A stretch of DNA of 56,184 nt from JBBQNY01 sp038255255. GTDB taxonomy: Bacteria > Pseudomonadota > Gammaproteobacteria > Xanthomonadales > Ahniellaceae. This document shows positions 1 to 8,195 of the stretch, piece by piece (within the stretch, counting starts at the first letter, position 1; each line of letters opens with the position of its first letter). The notes under the pieces were generated by a model that was not told the origin of the DNA, did no database searches, and saw nothing but the letters and a program-made list of their open reading frames with translations. The stretch is taken from assembly GCA_038255255.1 (NCBI GenBank), contig JBBSLL010000018.1, forward strand, positions 1 to 56,184. The letters run 5' to 3'. A program made the translations under genes and the position numbers.

Positions 1-48
1 CACGCGGACGTGCAGGCGAAGGTCAAGGTCATCGTCGTCGCGGGTTAG
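1..48 (+). CDS. rplI: 50S ribosomal protein L9, C-terminal end (partial)
   Basis: The window opens inside a reading frame ending HADVQAKVKVIVVAG and a TAG stop. This matches the usual end of ribosomal protein L9 (a His-Ala/Ser-Asp/Glu-Val stretch followed by K-V-x-V-x-V-V). L9 binds domain V of 23S rRNA and helps reading-frame maintenance. Its position directly before a terminator and dnaB is the normal gammaproteobacterial arrangement. Only the last 15 codons are visible, so the call leans on context. Confidence 0.8.
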   Translation, partial: HADVQAKVKVIVVAG

Positions 49-106
49 GGTAACGGCCGAATTTCTGCCCGGCTCCGGCCGGCGGATGCTGCTAATGGAA
101 CTTTAG

Positions 107-139
107 AAGGCGCCGTCTAGACCCCGGCGCCTTTTTTTT
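107..139 (+). terminator. Rho-independent terminator after rplI
   Basis: A 9-bp perfect stem (AAGGCGCCG at 107-115 with CGGCGCCTT at 125-133) and a 9-nt loop run into eight consecutive Ts (132-139). This is a strong intrinsic terminator for the ribosomal protein operon ending in rplI. Confidence 0.92.
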
Positions 140-249
140 GTCTTGATCGGGCTCCTGCCCGACAAGACGTGCACGGGTCCGGCGGAGCCGGACCACCTGC
201 ACCGGCACGCACGCGTTCGCGTGCGTCCGTTCGCACTTCCCTGTGCGAA
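140..249. repeat. Cluster of four consecutive hairpins
   Basis: Four back-to-back inverted repeats follow the terminator. They are GTCTTG-A-TCGGG / CCCGA-CAAGAC (140-168, one bulged A), GGTCCGGC / GCCGGACC (176-194, perfect), ACGCACGCG / CGCGTGCGT (207-226, perfect with a 2-nt loop) and TTCGCAC / GTGCGAA (230-249, perfect). No convincing gene covers the stretch. It could be a structured RNA, a composite REP-like block, or a folded intergenic region; the sequence alone does not decide. Confidence 0.6.
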
Positions 250-335
250 TTCCTTCGATGGGCCTCGCCGCAGACGAAGAGCCGCGCTTCCGCGCACCGC
301 CGCAAGTTTGGGGTGGCGGATTGGCGCGACTGCTT

Positions 336-401
336 CGGGAAGCGTGGGCGACAGGGATGTCGCCCTCGCAGCGTACAGGGACGTATTCACAGCGGTTCCC
401 G
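336..401 (+). repeat. 66-bp dispersed element, copy 1
   Basis: The element starts CGGGAA and ends TTCCCG (terminal inverted repeats). It carries an internal perfect hairpin GGGCGACA-GGGA-TGTCGCCC at 346-365. A second full copy at 33862-33927 has the same length and differs at two positions by eye, one of them in the hairpin loop. That design (short inverted ends, conserved internal hairpin, intergenic location) fits a small non-autonomous mobile or REP-like repeat; no transposase is in the window. Confidence 0.7.
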
Positions 402-546
402 AAGCCGTCTCGCCCATTCGGCACGGGTTCCGTCAACAGCAAATCGCCGCCTGTCGCCGTCGCAGCGTACACGGACGTATTCACAGCGGTTCCCGAAGCC
501 GTCTGGCCCATCCGGCGCCGGTACCGTGAACCGCAAATCGCGCTGC
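359..546 (+). repeat. Imperfect tandem duplication, 94-bp period
   Basis: The block beginning GTCGCCCTCGCAGCGTAC at 359 is repeated from 453 with a few substitutions. Both copies share the 29-bp region around GACGTATTCACAGCGG and the following GAAGCCGTCT. The first unit includes the 3' half of the 66-bp element, so the duplication carried part of that element. It lies in the 598-bp spacer between rplI and dnaB, which otherwise holds no gene that I can support. A further near-perfect hairpin lies at 545-565. Confidence 0.7.
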
Positions 547-646
547 GTCGCAGTTGCTGCGATGCGCACACGTTATCAACAGGGTTACGCGCAACGCTCG
601 GACCCATCGCACGACTATGATCGCCAGCCGCTCGCCAGCATCCATC

Positions 647-2038
647 ATGTCCGCGCAACCTGAAAACATCGTCGCTGCCCGCAGGATCGATTCCCTGCGC
701 ACACCGCCATTTTCGCTCGAGGCAGAGCAGGCGGTACTGGGTGGCCTCATGCTTTCGCCCATCGCCTGGGACAGCGTGGCCGATCGACTGGTCGAGGCGG
801 ATTTCTTCCGGCGCGACCACCAGCTGATCTACCGCGCCATTGGTGAACTCGCGGGCAAAGGACAGCCCCGCGACGCGGTCACGCTGGGTGAATGGTTCGA
901 CTCGAACAACCAGACCGAGCAGGTCGGCGGCACGCGCTACGTGCTGGAAATCGCCGCATCGACTCCGAGTGCCGCCAACGTCGTGGCCTACGCCGATATC
1001 GTGCGCGAAAAGTCCGTGCTGCGGCAGTTGATCGATGCCGGGCACGACATCGCGGGGCAGGCCTTCAATCCCGACGGGCGCGAATCCCGCGAGCTCATCG
1101 AGCACGCGGAACAGCAGGTTTTCCGGATCGCGGAAAGCGGTTCGCGCGGCCGGCAGGGGTTCGTGTCGGTGCGCGACGCCACGGTCGACGCGTTCAAGCT
1201 GCTGCAGGACCGATTCGAAACCAAGGGTGCAGTCACCGGCATTTCCACGGGTTTCACCGACATCGACCACATGACTGCGGGCTTGCAGGCCGGCGACCTC
1301 ATCATCCTCGCGGCCAGGCCGTCGATGGGAAAAACCGCACTTGCTTTGAATATCGCGGAGTCCGCCGCGATCAAGAGCAAGCGGGCGGTGGCGGTGTTCT
1401 CCATGGAAATGTCGGCGTCGCAGCTCGCGATGCGTCTCATCTCGTCGCTCGGCCGCATCAACCAGCAGCATCTGCGGACCGGCGACCTGGAGGATGCGGA
1501 CTGGCCACGCATCAACACCGCCATCACGATGCTGGCCGACGCCAAGATCTTCATCGACGACACACCATCGCTTTCGCCCATGGACCTGCGTTCCCGCGCG
1601 CGCCGTCTCAAGCGCGAGCACGATCTCGGCCTCATCGTGATCGACTACATGCAGCTGATGGTGGTGCCGGGCAACAAGGAAAACCGTGCGACCGAAATCT
1701 CCGAGATCTCGCGCTCGCTCAAGGCGCTCGCGCGCGAGCTGGGCGTACCGGTGATCGCGCTGTCGCAGCTCAACCGCTCGGTCGAGCAGCGCACCGACAA
1801 GAAGCCCGTGATGAGCGACCTGCGTGAGTCGGGCTCGATCGAGCAGGACGCAGACGTCATCATGTTCATCTACCGCGACGAGTACTACAACCCGGATTCG
1901 GGCTCGAAGGGCATCGCCGAAATTCTCATCGGCAAGCAGCGCAACGGACCGACAGGCCAGGTCAAGCTGCGCTTCTTCGGCGAGTACACCAAGTTCGAGA
2001 ACCTCAGCACCGACAACTACGAGGGCCGCTTCGAGTGA
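647..2038 (+). CDS. dnaB: Replicative DNA helicase DnaB
   Basis: DnaB is the hexameric 5'-3' helicase that unwinds DNA ahead of the replisome and recruits primase. The 463-residue product has the N-terminal DnaB domain (PPFSLEAEQAVLGGL near residue 20) and the C-terminal RecA-like domain with Walker A PSMGKT (Lys about 229), FSMEMSASQL and VIALSQLNRSVE. No intein interrupts it. The ATG at 647 is preferred over upstream starts at 554 and 617 because it gives the usual short N-terminus. It overlaps alr by 4 nt (GTGA) and heads an operon dnaB-alr-radA. Confidence 0.96.
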   Translation: MSAQPENIVAARRIDSLRTPPFSLEAEQAVLGGLMLSPIAWDSVADRLVEADFFRRDHQLIYRAIGELAGKGQPRDAVTLGEWFDSNNQTEQVGGTRYVLEIAASTPSAANVVAYADIVREKSVLRQLIDAGHDIAGQAFNPDGRESRELIEHAEQQVFRIAESGSRGRQGFVSVRDATVDAFKLLQDRFETKGAVTGISTGFTDIDHMTAGLQAGDLIILAARPSMGKTALALNIAESAAIKSKRAVAVFSMEMSASQLAMRLISSLGRINQQHLRTGDLEDADWPRINTAITMLADAKIFIDDTPSLSPMDLRSRARRLKREHDLGLIVIDYMQLMVVPGNKENRATEISEISRSLKALARELGVPVIALSQLNRSVEQRTDKKPVMSDLRESGSIEQDADVIMFIYRDEYYNPDSGSKGIAEILIGKQRNGPTGQVKLRFFGEYTKFENLSTDNYEGRFE

Positions 2039-3195
2039 GTCGTCGCGTCCGCGCGACCATCCATCTCGGCGCCCTCAGGGACAACCTCGCGCGCATTCGC
2101 GTGCTTGCGCCGCGCAGCCGTGTCATGGCCGTGGTCAAGGCCGACGGCTATGGCCACGGACTGGAAAGGACGGTGCAAGCGCTGCGCGATGCCGACGCCT
2201 TCGGCGTGGCGTCCATCGCCGACGGCGAGCGCATACGTGCCCTCGGCATGACCCATCGCGTCGTCGTCCTTTCGGGGATCGACGAGGCGGGCGACCTCGC
2301 ACGCATGCATGCACTGGCCCTGGAGCCCGTACTCCATCACGACTCGCAACTGCAGCTGCTGAAGCGGGAATGGCCGGCAATGCATGGCCAGGCACCACTC
2401 AGTGATCAGGTGCGCGAGGCCGCTGCGCACGGTCGGGTTTCTCCGCAGGCTGTCTGGATCAAGCTCGACACGGGCATGCATCGGCTGGGCTTCGAACGTG
2501 GGCGGCTGCGCGAAGTGCTCACGACCTTGCGCGACTTGCCAGGCATCGGCGAGCTCCACCTGATGACGCATTTCGCAAATTCCGACGTGGCGAACGATCC
2601 GCTCACCACGACCCAGATGCAGCGCTTCGATGCCGCATGCACCGAGGCGGCCGGTCTCGAGCCGGCGTCGCGTATGGCCCGCTCGCTGGCCAATTCGGCC
2701 GCCGTCGCGGGATTCCCCGCAAGCCATGGCGATTGGGTAAGGGTGGGAGGATTGTTGTACGGCATCTCGGTGGTCGACGGACAATGCGGCGCGGACCTCG
2801 GTTTCGCATCCGCCATGACGCTGACCGCGCGGCTGATCGCGATCAACGAAATCAGCTCCGGGGAGCGCGTGGGCTACGGTCATGCCTGGACTGCGGCGCG
2901 CGCGACCCGGGTCGGAGTGCTTGCGGTGGGCTACGCCGATGGGTATCCGCGCTCGATTCGCGTGGACACACCCGTGCTCATACGGGGCGGGCGTGTGCCG
3001 ATCATCGGCCGCGTTTCGATGGACCTCACCACGATCGATCTCACTGACCTGCCGGAAGTGCAGGTAGGCGAGGAAGCAGTCCTATGGGGTCGCGGACTGC
3101 CGGTCGAGGAGATTGGAGCCGCCGCGGCGACCATCGGATACGAGCTGGTGTGCGGCATGACGCGCCGGGTGGACTTCGTCGAAGACGACTCCTGA
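2035..3195 (+). CDS. alr: Alanine racemase
   Basis: Interconverts L- and D-alanine with pyridoxal phosphate, supplying D-Ala for peptidoglycan. The 386-residue protein shows the PLP-lysine motif AVVKADGYGHG (Lys35) in the N-terminal barrel and the second catalytic residue Tyr281 in GERVGYGHAW. A GTG start overlaps the dnaB stop by 4 nt, implying translational coupling; its own stop overlaps the radA ATG (TGATG). dnaB-alr is a common pairing in gammaproteobacteria. Confidence 0.96.
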   Translation: MSRRVRATIHLGALRDNLARIRVLAPRSRVMAVVKADGYGHGLERTVQALRDADAFGVASIADGERIRALGMTHRVVVLSGIDEAGDLARMHALALEPVLHHDSQLQLLKREWPAMHGQAPLSDQVREAAAHGRVSPQAVWIKLDTGMHRLGFERGRLREVLTTLRDLPGIGELHLMTHFANSDVANDPLTTTQMQRFDAACTEAAGLEPASRMARSLANSAAVAGFPASHGDWVRVGGLLYGISVVDGQCGADLGFASAMTLTARLIAINEISSGERVGYGHAWTAARATRVGVLAVGYADGYPRSIRVDTPVLIRGGRVPIIGRVSMDLTTIDLTDLPEVQVGEEAVLWGRGLPVEEIGAAAATIGYELVCGMTRRVDFVEDDS

Positions 3196-4577
3196 TGGCC
3201 AAGCCGAAGACCGCTTACGTCTGCCGCGAGTGCGGCGCGGAATCGCCAAAATGGCAGGGCCAATGCGGCGAGTGCGGCGTATGGAACTCGCTCGCGGAGT
3301 TCAGGACGACGTCGTCATCGGACCGCAACGCGCCGTCAGCAGGTCCGCGGGGTATCGGATTCGGCCCTGCTTCGAGCACTGCCCAGGTGACCTCACTGAC
3401 GGACGTCTCCGGAGATTCGCAAACCCGCGACTCGCTCGGCATTGCCGAACTGGATCGCGTGCTGGGCGGAGGGCTTGTGCGCGGTTCGATCGTGCTGGTC
3501 GGTGGCGATCCAGGCATCGGCAAGTCGACACTGCTGCTGCAGGCTCTCGCCGGCTTGCGCGGGTCCCTGCGCGGCCTGTACGTCACGGGCGAGGAAAGCC
3601 TCGCGCAGGTCGCCAGCCGCGGCGTTCGCCTCGGGCTGGATCTCGCAGCGGTCGATGCTCTCGCGGAAACCGGCATCGAGCGGATTCTCGCCCTTGCAGT
3701 GGAACGCAAACCCGACTTGCTGGTGATCGACTCGATCCAGACGATGTGGACGGACTCAGCCGAGTCATCGCCTGGCTCGGTCACGCAGGTGCGCGAATCC
3801 GCGGCGCGCCTCACCCGGTTTGCGAAGGAAACCGGCACTTCGGTGTTCCTGATCGGCCACGTCACCAAGGAAGGCGGAATCGCCGGGCCGCGCGTGCTCG
3901 AACACATGGTCGATGCGGTGCTGTATTTCGAGGGCGAGGCCGGCAGCCGTTTCCGGATCCTGCGCGCGTTCAAGAACCGCTTCGGCGCAGTCAACGAACT
4001 CGGTGTGTTCGCGATGGGCGAGAAGGGACTCAAGGAAGTCGCCAACCCGTCCGCGATCTTCCTGAGCGGTCGTGACGAAGCCGCGGCCGGCAGCGCGATC
4101 ATGGTCACGCGTGAGGGCACGCGCCCGCTGCTGGTCGAGGTGCAGGCGCTGGTCGACACGTCGCCATTGTCCAACCCGCGGCGAGTGGCGGTCGGAGTCG
4201 ATTCGAGTCGCATCGCGATGCTGCTGGCGGTGCTGCATCGACACGGCGGCATCGCCGTGCACGACCAGGACGTGTTCGTGAATGTCGTCGGCGGCATCCG
4301 AGTACAGGAAACGGCCGCCGACCTGCCGGTGCTGCTCGCGGTGGTCTCGTCGCTGCGCGACCGCGCACTGTCCGCGAAGACCGCGATGTTCGGCGAGGTC
4401 GGGCTTTCGGGCGAGATACGCCCGGTCGCAAACGGCGACGAACGAATCCGCGAAGCCCTGCATCACGGCTTCGAGCGCATTCTCGTTCCGAAGGCCAATG
4501 CGCCTCGGAAATCCACCGCGGACTCGCGCGTCGTCCCGATCGAGCGGCTTTCCGATGCCCTCGAAGCGATCGGCTGA
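3195..4577 (+). CDS. radA: DNA repair protein RadA
   Basis: RadA (Sms) is a RecA/DnaB-like ATPase that drives branch migration of recombination intermediates. The 460-residue product has an N-terminal four-cysteine zinc finger (CRECG...CGECG), Walker A GGDPGIGKST, the family-specific KNRFG motif (FKNRFGAVNELGVF) and a C-terminal Lon-protease-like domain. The ATG overlaps the alr stop by one base. Longer in-frame starts exist upstream but lie inside alr, and MAKPKTAYVC is the typical beginning. Confidence 0.95.
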   Translation: MAKPKTAYVCRECGAESPKWQGQCGECGVWNSLAEFRTTSSSDRNAPSAGPRGIGFGPASSTAQVTSLTDVSGDSQTRDSLGIAELDRVLGGGLVRGSIVLVGGDPGIGKSTLLLQALAGLRGSLRGLYVTGEESLAQVASRGVRLGLDLAAVDALAETGIERILALAVERKPDLLVIDSIQTMWTDSAESSPGSVTQVRESAARLTRFAKETGTSVFLIGHVTKEGGIAGPRVLEHMVDAVLYFEGEAGSRFRILRAFKNRFGAVNELGVFAMGEKGLKEVANPSAIFLSGRDEAAAGSAIMVTREGTRPLLVEVQALVDTSPLSNPRRVAVGVDSSRIAMLLAVLHRHGGIAVHDQDVFVNVVGGIRVQETAADLPVLLAVVSSLRDRALSAKTAMFGEVGLSGEIRPVANGDERIREALHHGFERILVPKANAPRKSTADSRVVPIERLSDALEAIG

Positions 4578-4617
4578 AGCGTTGCCTTCGCGCCCGGAGC
4601 CCAGCGCGCGGCTCCAT

Positions 4618-4637
4618 GTAGGAGCGACGCAAGTCGC
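4618..4637 (+). repeat. GTAG-type REP sequence
   Basis: GTAG followed by GAGCGACGCAAGTCGC: a 5-bp stem GCGAC / GTCGC with loop GCAA, preceded by the GTAG tetranucleotide typical of REP sequences moved by RAYT transposases in pseudomonads and xanthomonads. It sits in the 89-bp gap between the convergent radA and SGNH hydrolase genes, a usual REP location. Confidence 0.7.
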
Positions 4638-4666
4638 CATAGCTTTCACGCGCAGCTGAGGCTTCC

Positions 4667-5512
4667 TCAGACGCGCAGTGCAGCGCGTACCGCCGGCATC
4701 CAGTGAGTCGTAACCAGATGCGCGAATCCGCGACGGGTGGGATGGATCTCGTTGTCCCAGTGCGACGCGCTGCTCAGCTCGCGGCGGGTGTCGAGCACGA
4801 AGAATCCGGGGCGCTCCGCTGCCAGCGCTCCCAACAGCGCCGCAAACGAGTCGAGCAGCCAGCGGGCGAGTTCTCGCTGCCTGGCCGGATCGAGCAGCCC
4901 CACGTCGCGCATCGGCCGCCACAGCCAAGGACCCGCGCGCATCCCGAGAAACTGGTAGGCATGGTTCGACGGAATCACATCCGCATACGTGTGCGCGATC
5001 ATCGTGGCGCCCGGCGCAAAATCGTCGCGCAATGCACGCAGCAGTCGATACGCCGCCTCGATGCCTTCGAATGTCAACTTGAGCTGATCGAGCCGGATGT
5101 GTTCCTGCACAACCCGTGGCAACGTCGCGGCCCACGGCCAGGCGACGAGCGGACTGGGGTCGCCGGCCCGCTTGAGGTTTGGCGCGAAGTCCTTGCCGAT
5201 GACGTCGTTGCCGCCGATCGAAACCAGGATCAGGTCGAAGGGTCGTTCGAGGCGATCGCCCAGATCCGCCGCGATGCCGCGCCAACGGCCGATGAGGCCA
5301 GGAACTTCGTCCGCGTCTCGGCCCGGGTAGCTGTCGTCGAGGCATTCCGCGACCCCTGACAGGCGCGAACTCACCCCGGTCTGCAGGTCCCCGTACCGCC
5401 GCAACGGATACTGGAACCACGAATCGCCGATGCAGAGGATGCGCTTGCGACGCGGGTAGCGCCGCACGAGATTGACGTATTTCTGCAGCTGCGAGATGGG
5501 TGTGGTGGCCAT
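4667..5512 (-). CDS. SGNH/GDSL-family hydrolase
   Basis: A 281-residue predicted lipase/esterase-type hydrolase. It carries the SGNH signature blocks: CIGDSWFQYPL (block I Ser, about residue 31), a GGND motif (block III, LVSIGGNDVIG) and a C-terminal NEIHPTRRG that would supply the catalytic His. No signal peptide is evident. Substrate is unknown. The start MATTPISQ is the first ATG with a sensible N-terminus; it is followed after 17 nt by the CcsA-like gene transcribed in the same direction upstream of it. Confidence 0.8.
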   Translation of the reverse strand: MATTPISQLQKYVNLVRRYPRRKRILCIGDSWFQYPLRRYGDLQTGVSSRLSGVAECLDDSYPGRDADEVPGLIGRWRGIAADLGDRLERPFDLILVSIGGNDVIGKDFAPNLKRAGDPSPLVAWPWAATLPRVVQEHIRLDQLKLTFEGIEAAYRLLRALRDDFAPGATMIAHTYADVIPSNHAYQFLGMRAGPWLWRPMRDVGLLDPARQRELARWLLDSFAALLGALAAERPGFFVLDTRRELSSASHWDNEIHPTRRGFAHLVTTHWMPAVRAALRV

Positions 5513-5529
5513 CGCTCGCCGCCTGCCGA

Positions 5530-6366
5530 TCAGAAGCGCTGCAGCACGAGCTCGAGGACGAATTTGCTGCCGAAGAACGCGAGAGCCAGTAGCGCCATGC
5601 CGCCGAGCGTCAGGTGCAGCGCCCGCCGACCACGCCAGCCGTAGCGCCAGCGACCGAACAACAACGCGCCGAATGTCAGCCACGAGAGGATCGTGAGCAC
5701 CGTCTTGTGCGCAAGGTGCTGGGCCATCATGTCCTCGACGAACAGCACGCCCGTCAAGATGGTCAACGTGAGAAGGACGAACCCTGCGGCTATGGTCTGG
5801 AACAGAAGTTGTTCGATGAGCACCAGCGGCGGGAGTTGTCGCGACAGCGGACTGAAACGATGCGTTCGCAGCGCACGATCCTGCAGCCATGCGCAGGAAG
5901 CGACCAGCGCGGCAATCGTCAACGTGGCGTAGGCGAGCAGTGCCAGCCACGCGTGCAGGCCGATCCGCCAGTCGTTGACGCTGATGCTCGGGTTCGGTTC
6001 GCCGAAACCGAAATCCAGCGCAAGCGTAAAGGCCGCCAGCGGCAGCACCACCACCCCGAGCACACTGAGTTGCCTGCCCAGCGACAGCAGGCCCAGTGCC
6101 AGGGCGAGCGCGACGCCAACCCATGAGAGCGCCGCAAAAAAATGCAGGTCGATGCCGCCGGCCGCGCGCAGCGTCGACGCGTGATGCGCGAGGTGCGCGG
6201 CGATGCCGAGGGCCGCGATGGACCAGCCGAGCCGGGAAGCACGGACATCGCGATTCGCGTGCTCTCCCGCGTCCGTGTTGCTGCCCGGCTGCGCGAGGGC
6301 CTCCGGTCGCAGCAGGAATGCCGCGAACAGATAAGCCACCACTCCCGCGAAGACCAGGATCGTCAT
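5530..6366 (-). CDS. ypjD: CcsA/YpjD-type cytochrome c assembly family membrane protein
   Basis: A 278-residue polytopic membrane protein with about eight hydrophobic segments. Conserved features are HAWLALLAYATLTIAAL, a family His-Lys motif (AQHLAHKTVLTILSWLTFG) and the GWRGRRALHLTLGGMALL tail. This is the CcsA/CcmC-like inner-membrane family known as YpjD/CorE, commonly encoded divergently from ffh as here. Its exact function is not settled (heme handling or cation transport have been proposed). The ATG lies 79 bp from the ffh ATG, so the two share a divergent promoter region. Confidence 0.82.
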   Translation of the reverse strand: MTILVFAGVVAYLFAAFLLRPEALAQPGSNTDAGEHANRDVRASRLGWSIAALGIAAHLAHHASTLRAAGGIDLHFFAALSWVGVALALALGLLSLGRQLSVLGVVVLPLAAFTLALDFGFGEPNPSISVNDWRIGLHAWLALLAYATLTIAALVASCAWLQDRALRTHRFSPLSRQLPPLVLIEQLLFQTIAAGFVLLTLTILTGVLFVEDMMAQHLAHKTVLTILSWLTFGALLFGRWRYGWRGRRALHLTLGGMALLALAFFGSKFVLELVLQRF

Positions 6367-6410
6367 GCCGCGAGTGTCGCACGACGAACGGGGGCCGGAG
6401 ACGCCTCGGC

Positions 6411-6416
6411 TATACT
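6411..6416 (+). promoter_or_regulatory. Candidate -10 box for ffh
   Basis: TATACT stands 29 nt before the ffh ATG in the divergent region. I do not see a convincing -35 at 16-18 bp, so this is a weak call. Confidence 0.35.
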
Positions 6417-6445
6417 CCGCGCCCCGTTTTCCCAGCGCAGATCCG

Positions 6446-7810
6446 ATGTTCGAGAACCTGACCCAGCGGCTTTCCGGAACGCTCGACCGCCTGCGCGGAC
6501 GCGCCCGGCTGACGGAAGAAAACATCCGGGAAGCCACGCGCGATGTCCGCGTGGCCCTGCTCGAAGCCGACGTCGCCTTGCCCGTCGTCACTGCATTGAT
6601 CCAGCGCATCAAGGTCAAGGCCGTCGGCCAGGACGTGATGAAGAGCCTCTCGCCGGGCCAGGCGCTGGTCAAGGTCGTGCGGGATGAACTGACCGCGGTG
6701 ATGGGTGCGGCAGCCAGCGAGCTCAATCTCAATGTGCCGGCGCCTGCCGTGATCCTGATGGCGGGCCTGCAGGGCGCGGGCAAAACCACCACGGTCGCGA
6801 AACTTGCGCGGCACCTGCGCGAACGCAAGAAGAAGAAAGTCATGGTGGTGAGCGCCGACGTGTATCGGCCGGCCGCCATCGAGCAACTCCGCACACTTGC
6901 CGAACAGGTCGGCGCGGTGTTTCACCCGAGCGACCTGACGCAGTCTCCAGTCTCGATCGCGCAGGGCGCGGTCGAGGCAGCCAGGCGCCAGTTCGCCGAC
7001 GTCCTCATTGTCGACACGGCGGGTCGGCTCGCGATCGACGAGGCGATGATGCAGGAAATCGCCGCGATACACGCCGCGATCCTGCCGACGGAAACACTGT
7101 TCGTGGTCGACGCGATGACCGGCCAGGACGCGGCCAACACTGCCAAGGCTTTCAGCCAGGCACTGCCTTTGACGGGCGTCGTGCTGACCAAGACCGACGG
7201 CGACGCGCGCGGCGGCGCGGCGTTGAGCGTCCGCTACATTACCGGCAAGCCCATCAAGTTCGTCGGCGCGGGCGAGAAGTCGGACGCGCTCGAAACTTTT
7301 CATCCGGATCGCGCGGCGCAGCGGATCCTCGGCATGGGCGACGTGCTCTCCCTGGTCGAGCAGGTCGAGCAGACCGTCGACAAGGACAAGGCCGAGAAGC
7401 TCGCGCGCAAGGTCGTGTCCGGCAAGAAGTTCGACATGAACGACATGCGCGACCAGCTCGAACAGATGCAGAAGATGGGTGGCCTCAAGGGACTGATGGA
7501 CAAGATGCCGGGCGTCGGCGCGTTGTCCGAGCAGGTCAAGTCGAAGGTCGACGACCGCCAGGTCAATCGCATGATCGCCGTGATCAACTCGATGACCAGG
7601 AAGGAGCGCCGGCATCCCGACCTCCTCAACGGTTCGCGCAAGGCGCGCGTGGCGCGTGGCTCGGGCCAACAGCCGCAGGACGTCAATCGCCTGCTCAAGC
7701 AGTACCAGCAGATGCAGAAGATGATGGGCAAGCTGGCGGGCGGCGGCGGGAAGGGACTGATGCGGCAATTGAGGGGAGCCCTTGGCCCGGGTGTCGGGCC
7801 GCCGCGCTAG
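6446..7810 (+). CDS. ffh: Signal recognition particle protein Ffh (SRP54)
   Basis: Ffh binds 4.5S RNA and nascent signal sequences and delivers ribosomes to FtsY at the membrane. The 454-residue protein has the N-domain (MFENLTQRLSGTLDRLRG), the GTPase G-domain with GLQGAGKTTT (Lys113), DTAGR and TKTDGDARGG, and a Met-rich C-terminal M-domain (MQKMGGLKGLMDKMPG, then YQQMQKMMGKLAGGGGKG). The ATG at 6446 gives the canonical N-terminus; the upstream extension runs into the divergent gene. It is followed by the rpsP operon as in most proteobacteria. Confidence 0.97.
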   Translation: MFENLTQRLSGTLDRLRGRARLTEENIREATRDVRVALLEADVALPVVTALIQRIKVKAVGQDVMKSLSPGQALVKVVRDELTAVMGAAASELNLNVPAPAVILMAGLQGAGKTTTVAKLARHLRERKKKKVMVVSADVYRPAAIEQLRTLAEQVGAVFHPSDLTQSPVSIAQGAVEAARRQFADVLIVDTAGRLAIDEAMMQEIAAIHAAILPTETLFVVDAMTGQDAANTAKAFSQALPLTGVVLTKTDGDARGGAALSVRYITGKPIKFVGAGEKSDALETFHPDRAAQRILGMGDVLSLVEQVEQTVDKDKAEKLARKVVSGKKFDMNDMRDQLEQMQKMGGLKGLMDKMPGVGALSEQVKSKVDDRQVNRMIAVINSMTRKERRHPDLLNGSRKARVARGSGQQPQDVNRLLKQYQQMQKMMGKLAGGGGKGLMRQLRGALGPGVGPPR

Positions 7811-7816
7811 GCCGCT

Positions 7817-7833
7817 CCCGGACCCGGTCCGGG
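7817..7833 (+). terminator. Possible weak terminator or hairpin after ffh
   Basis: CCCGGA / TCCGGG stem with a 5-nt loop directly after the ffh stop. The following sequence has only three Ts, so it may be a processing hairpin, with no termination function. Confidence 0.35.
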
Positions 7834-7839
7834 GGTGCT

Positions 7840-7868
7840 TTGCGCCCTTCGCAATTCTTCACTACAAT
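7840..7868 (+). promoter_or_regulatory. Sigma-70 promoter of the rpsP operon
   Basis: TTGCGC (7840-7845), a 17-bp spacer, then TACAAT (7863-7868), 59 bp ahead of the rpsP ATG. The spacing is ideal and the -10 matches five of six consensus bases. The 5' leader would be about 50 nt. Confidence 0.65.
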
Positions 7869-7927
7869 GCCGCGTTTTCCCCCGCAACTGGCTGTTTTGG
7901 CGCCAGCGCTGCTTTCAAGGTACTCAC

Positions 7928-8185
7928 ATGGTCAAGATTCGCCTTTCCCGCGGCGGCGCCAAGAAGCGTCCGTTCTATCACATCGTCGTCGCCGACAGCC
8001 GCGAAGCGCGCGACGGTCGCAACATCGAACGCCTGGGTTTTTTCAATCCAATCGCCACCGGTGGCGAAGAGCGCCTGAAGCTCGACACGGCACGCGTTGC
8101 GCACTGGGTTGGACAGGGCGCGCAGCCGACCGAACGCGTTCGCACGCTGATCCGCGAGGCCGGCAGGGTCGCTGTAGCGGCCTGA
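7928..8185 (+). CDS. rpsP: 30S ribosomal protein S16
   Basis: An 85-residue protein beginning MVKIRLSRGGAKKRPFYHIV, the hallmark of S16, with DSRxARDGRxIERLGFFNP. It is an early assembly protein of the 30S platform and body. It is the first gene of rpsP-rimM-trmD-rplS, 10 nt from rimM. The start is fixed by family conservation; the upstream extension is non-homologous. Confidence 0.98.
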   Translation: MVKIRLSRGGAKKRPFYHIVVADSREARDGRNIERLGFFNPIATGGEERLKLDTARVAHWVGQGAQPTERVRTLIREAGRVAVAA

Positions 8186-8195
8186 GCAGGTCCCG

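Noticed and set aside
573..581. DnaA-box-like TTATCAACA before dnaB
   Set aside because: A single site with one mismatch and no cluster; not evidence for an origin.
92..1621. A 509-codon minus-strand frame opposite dnaB
   Set aside because: It is a codon-bias shadow: it lies antisense to a certain gene, has no family motif and spans the spacer repeats.
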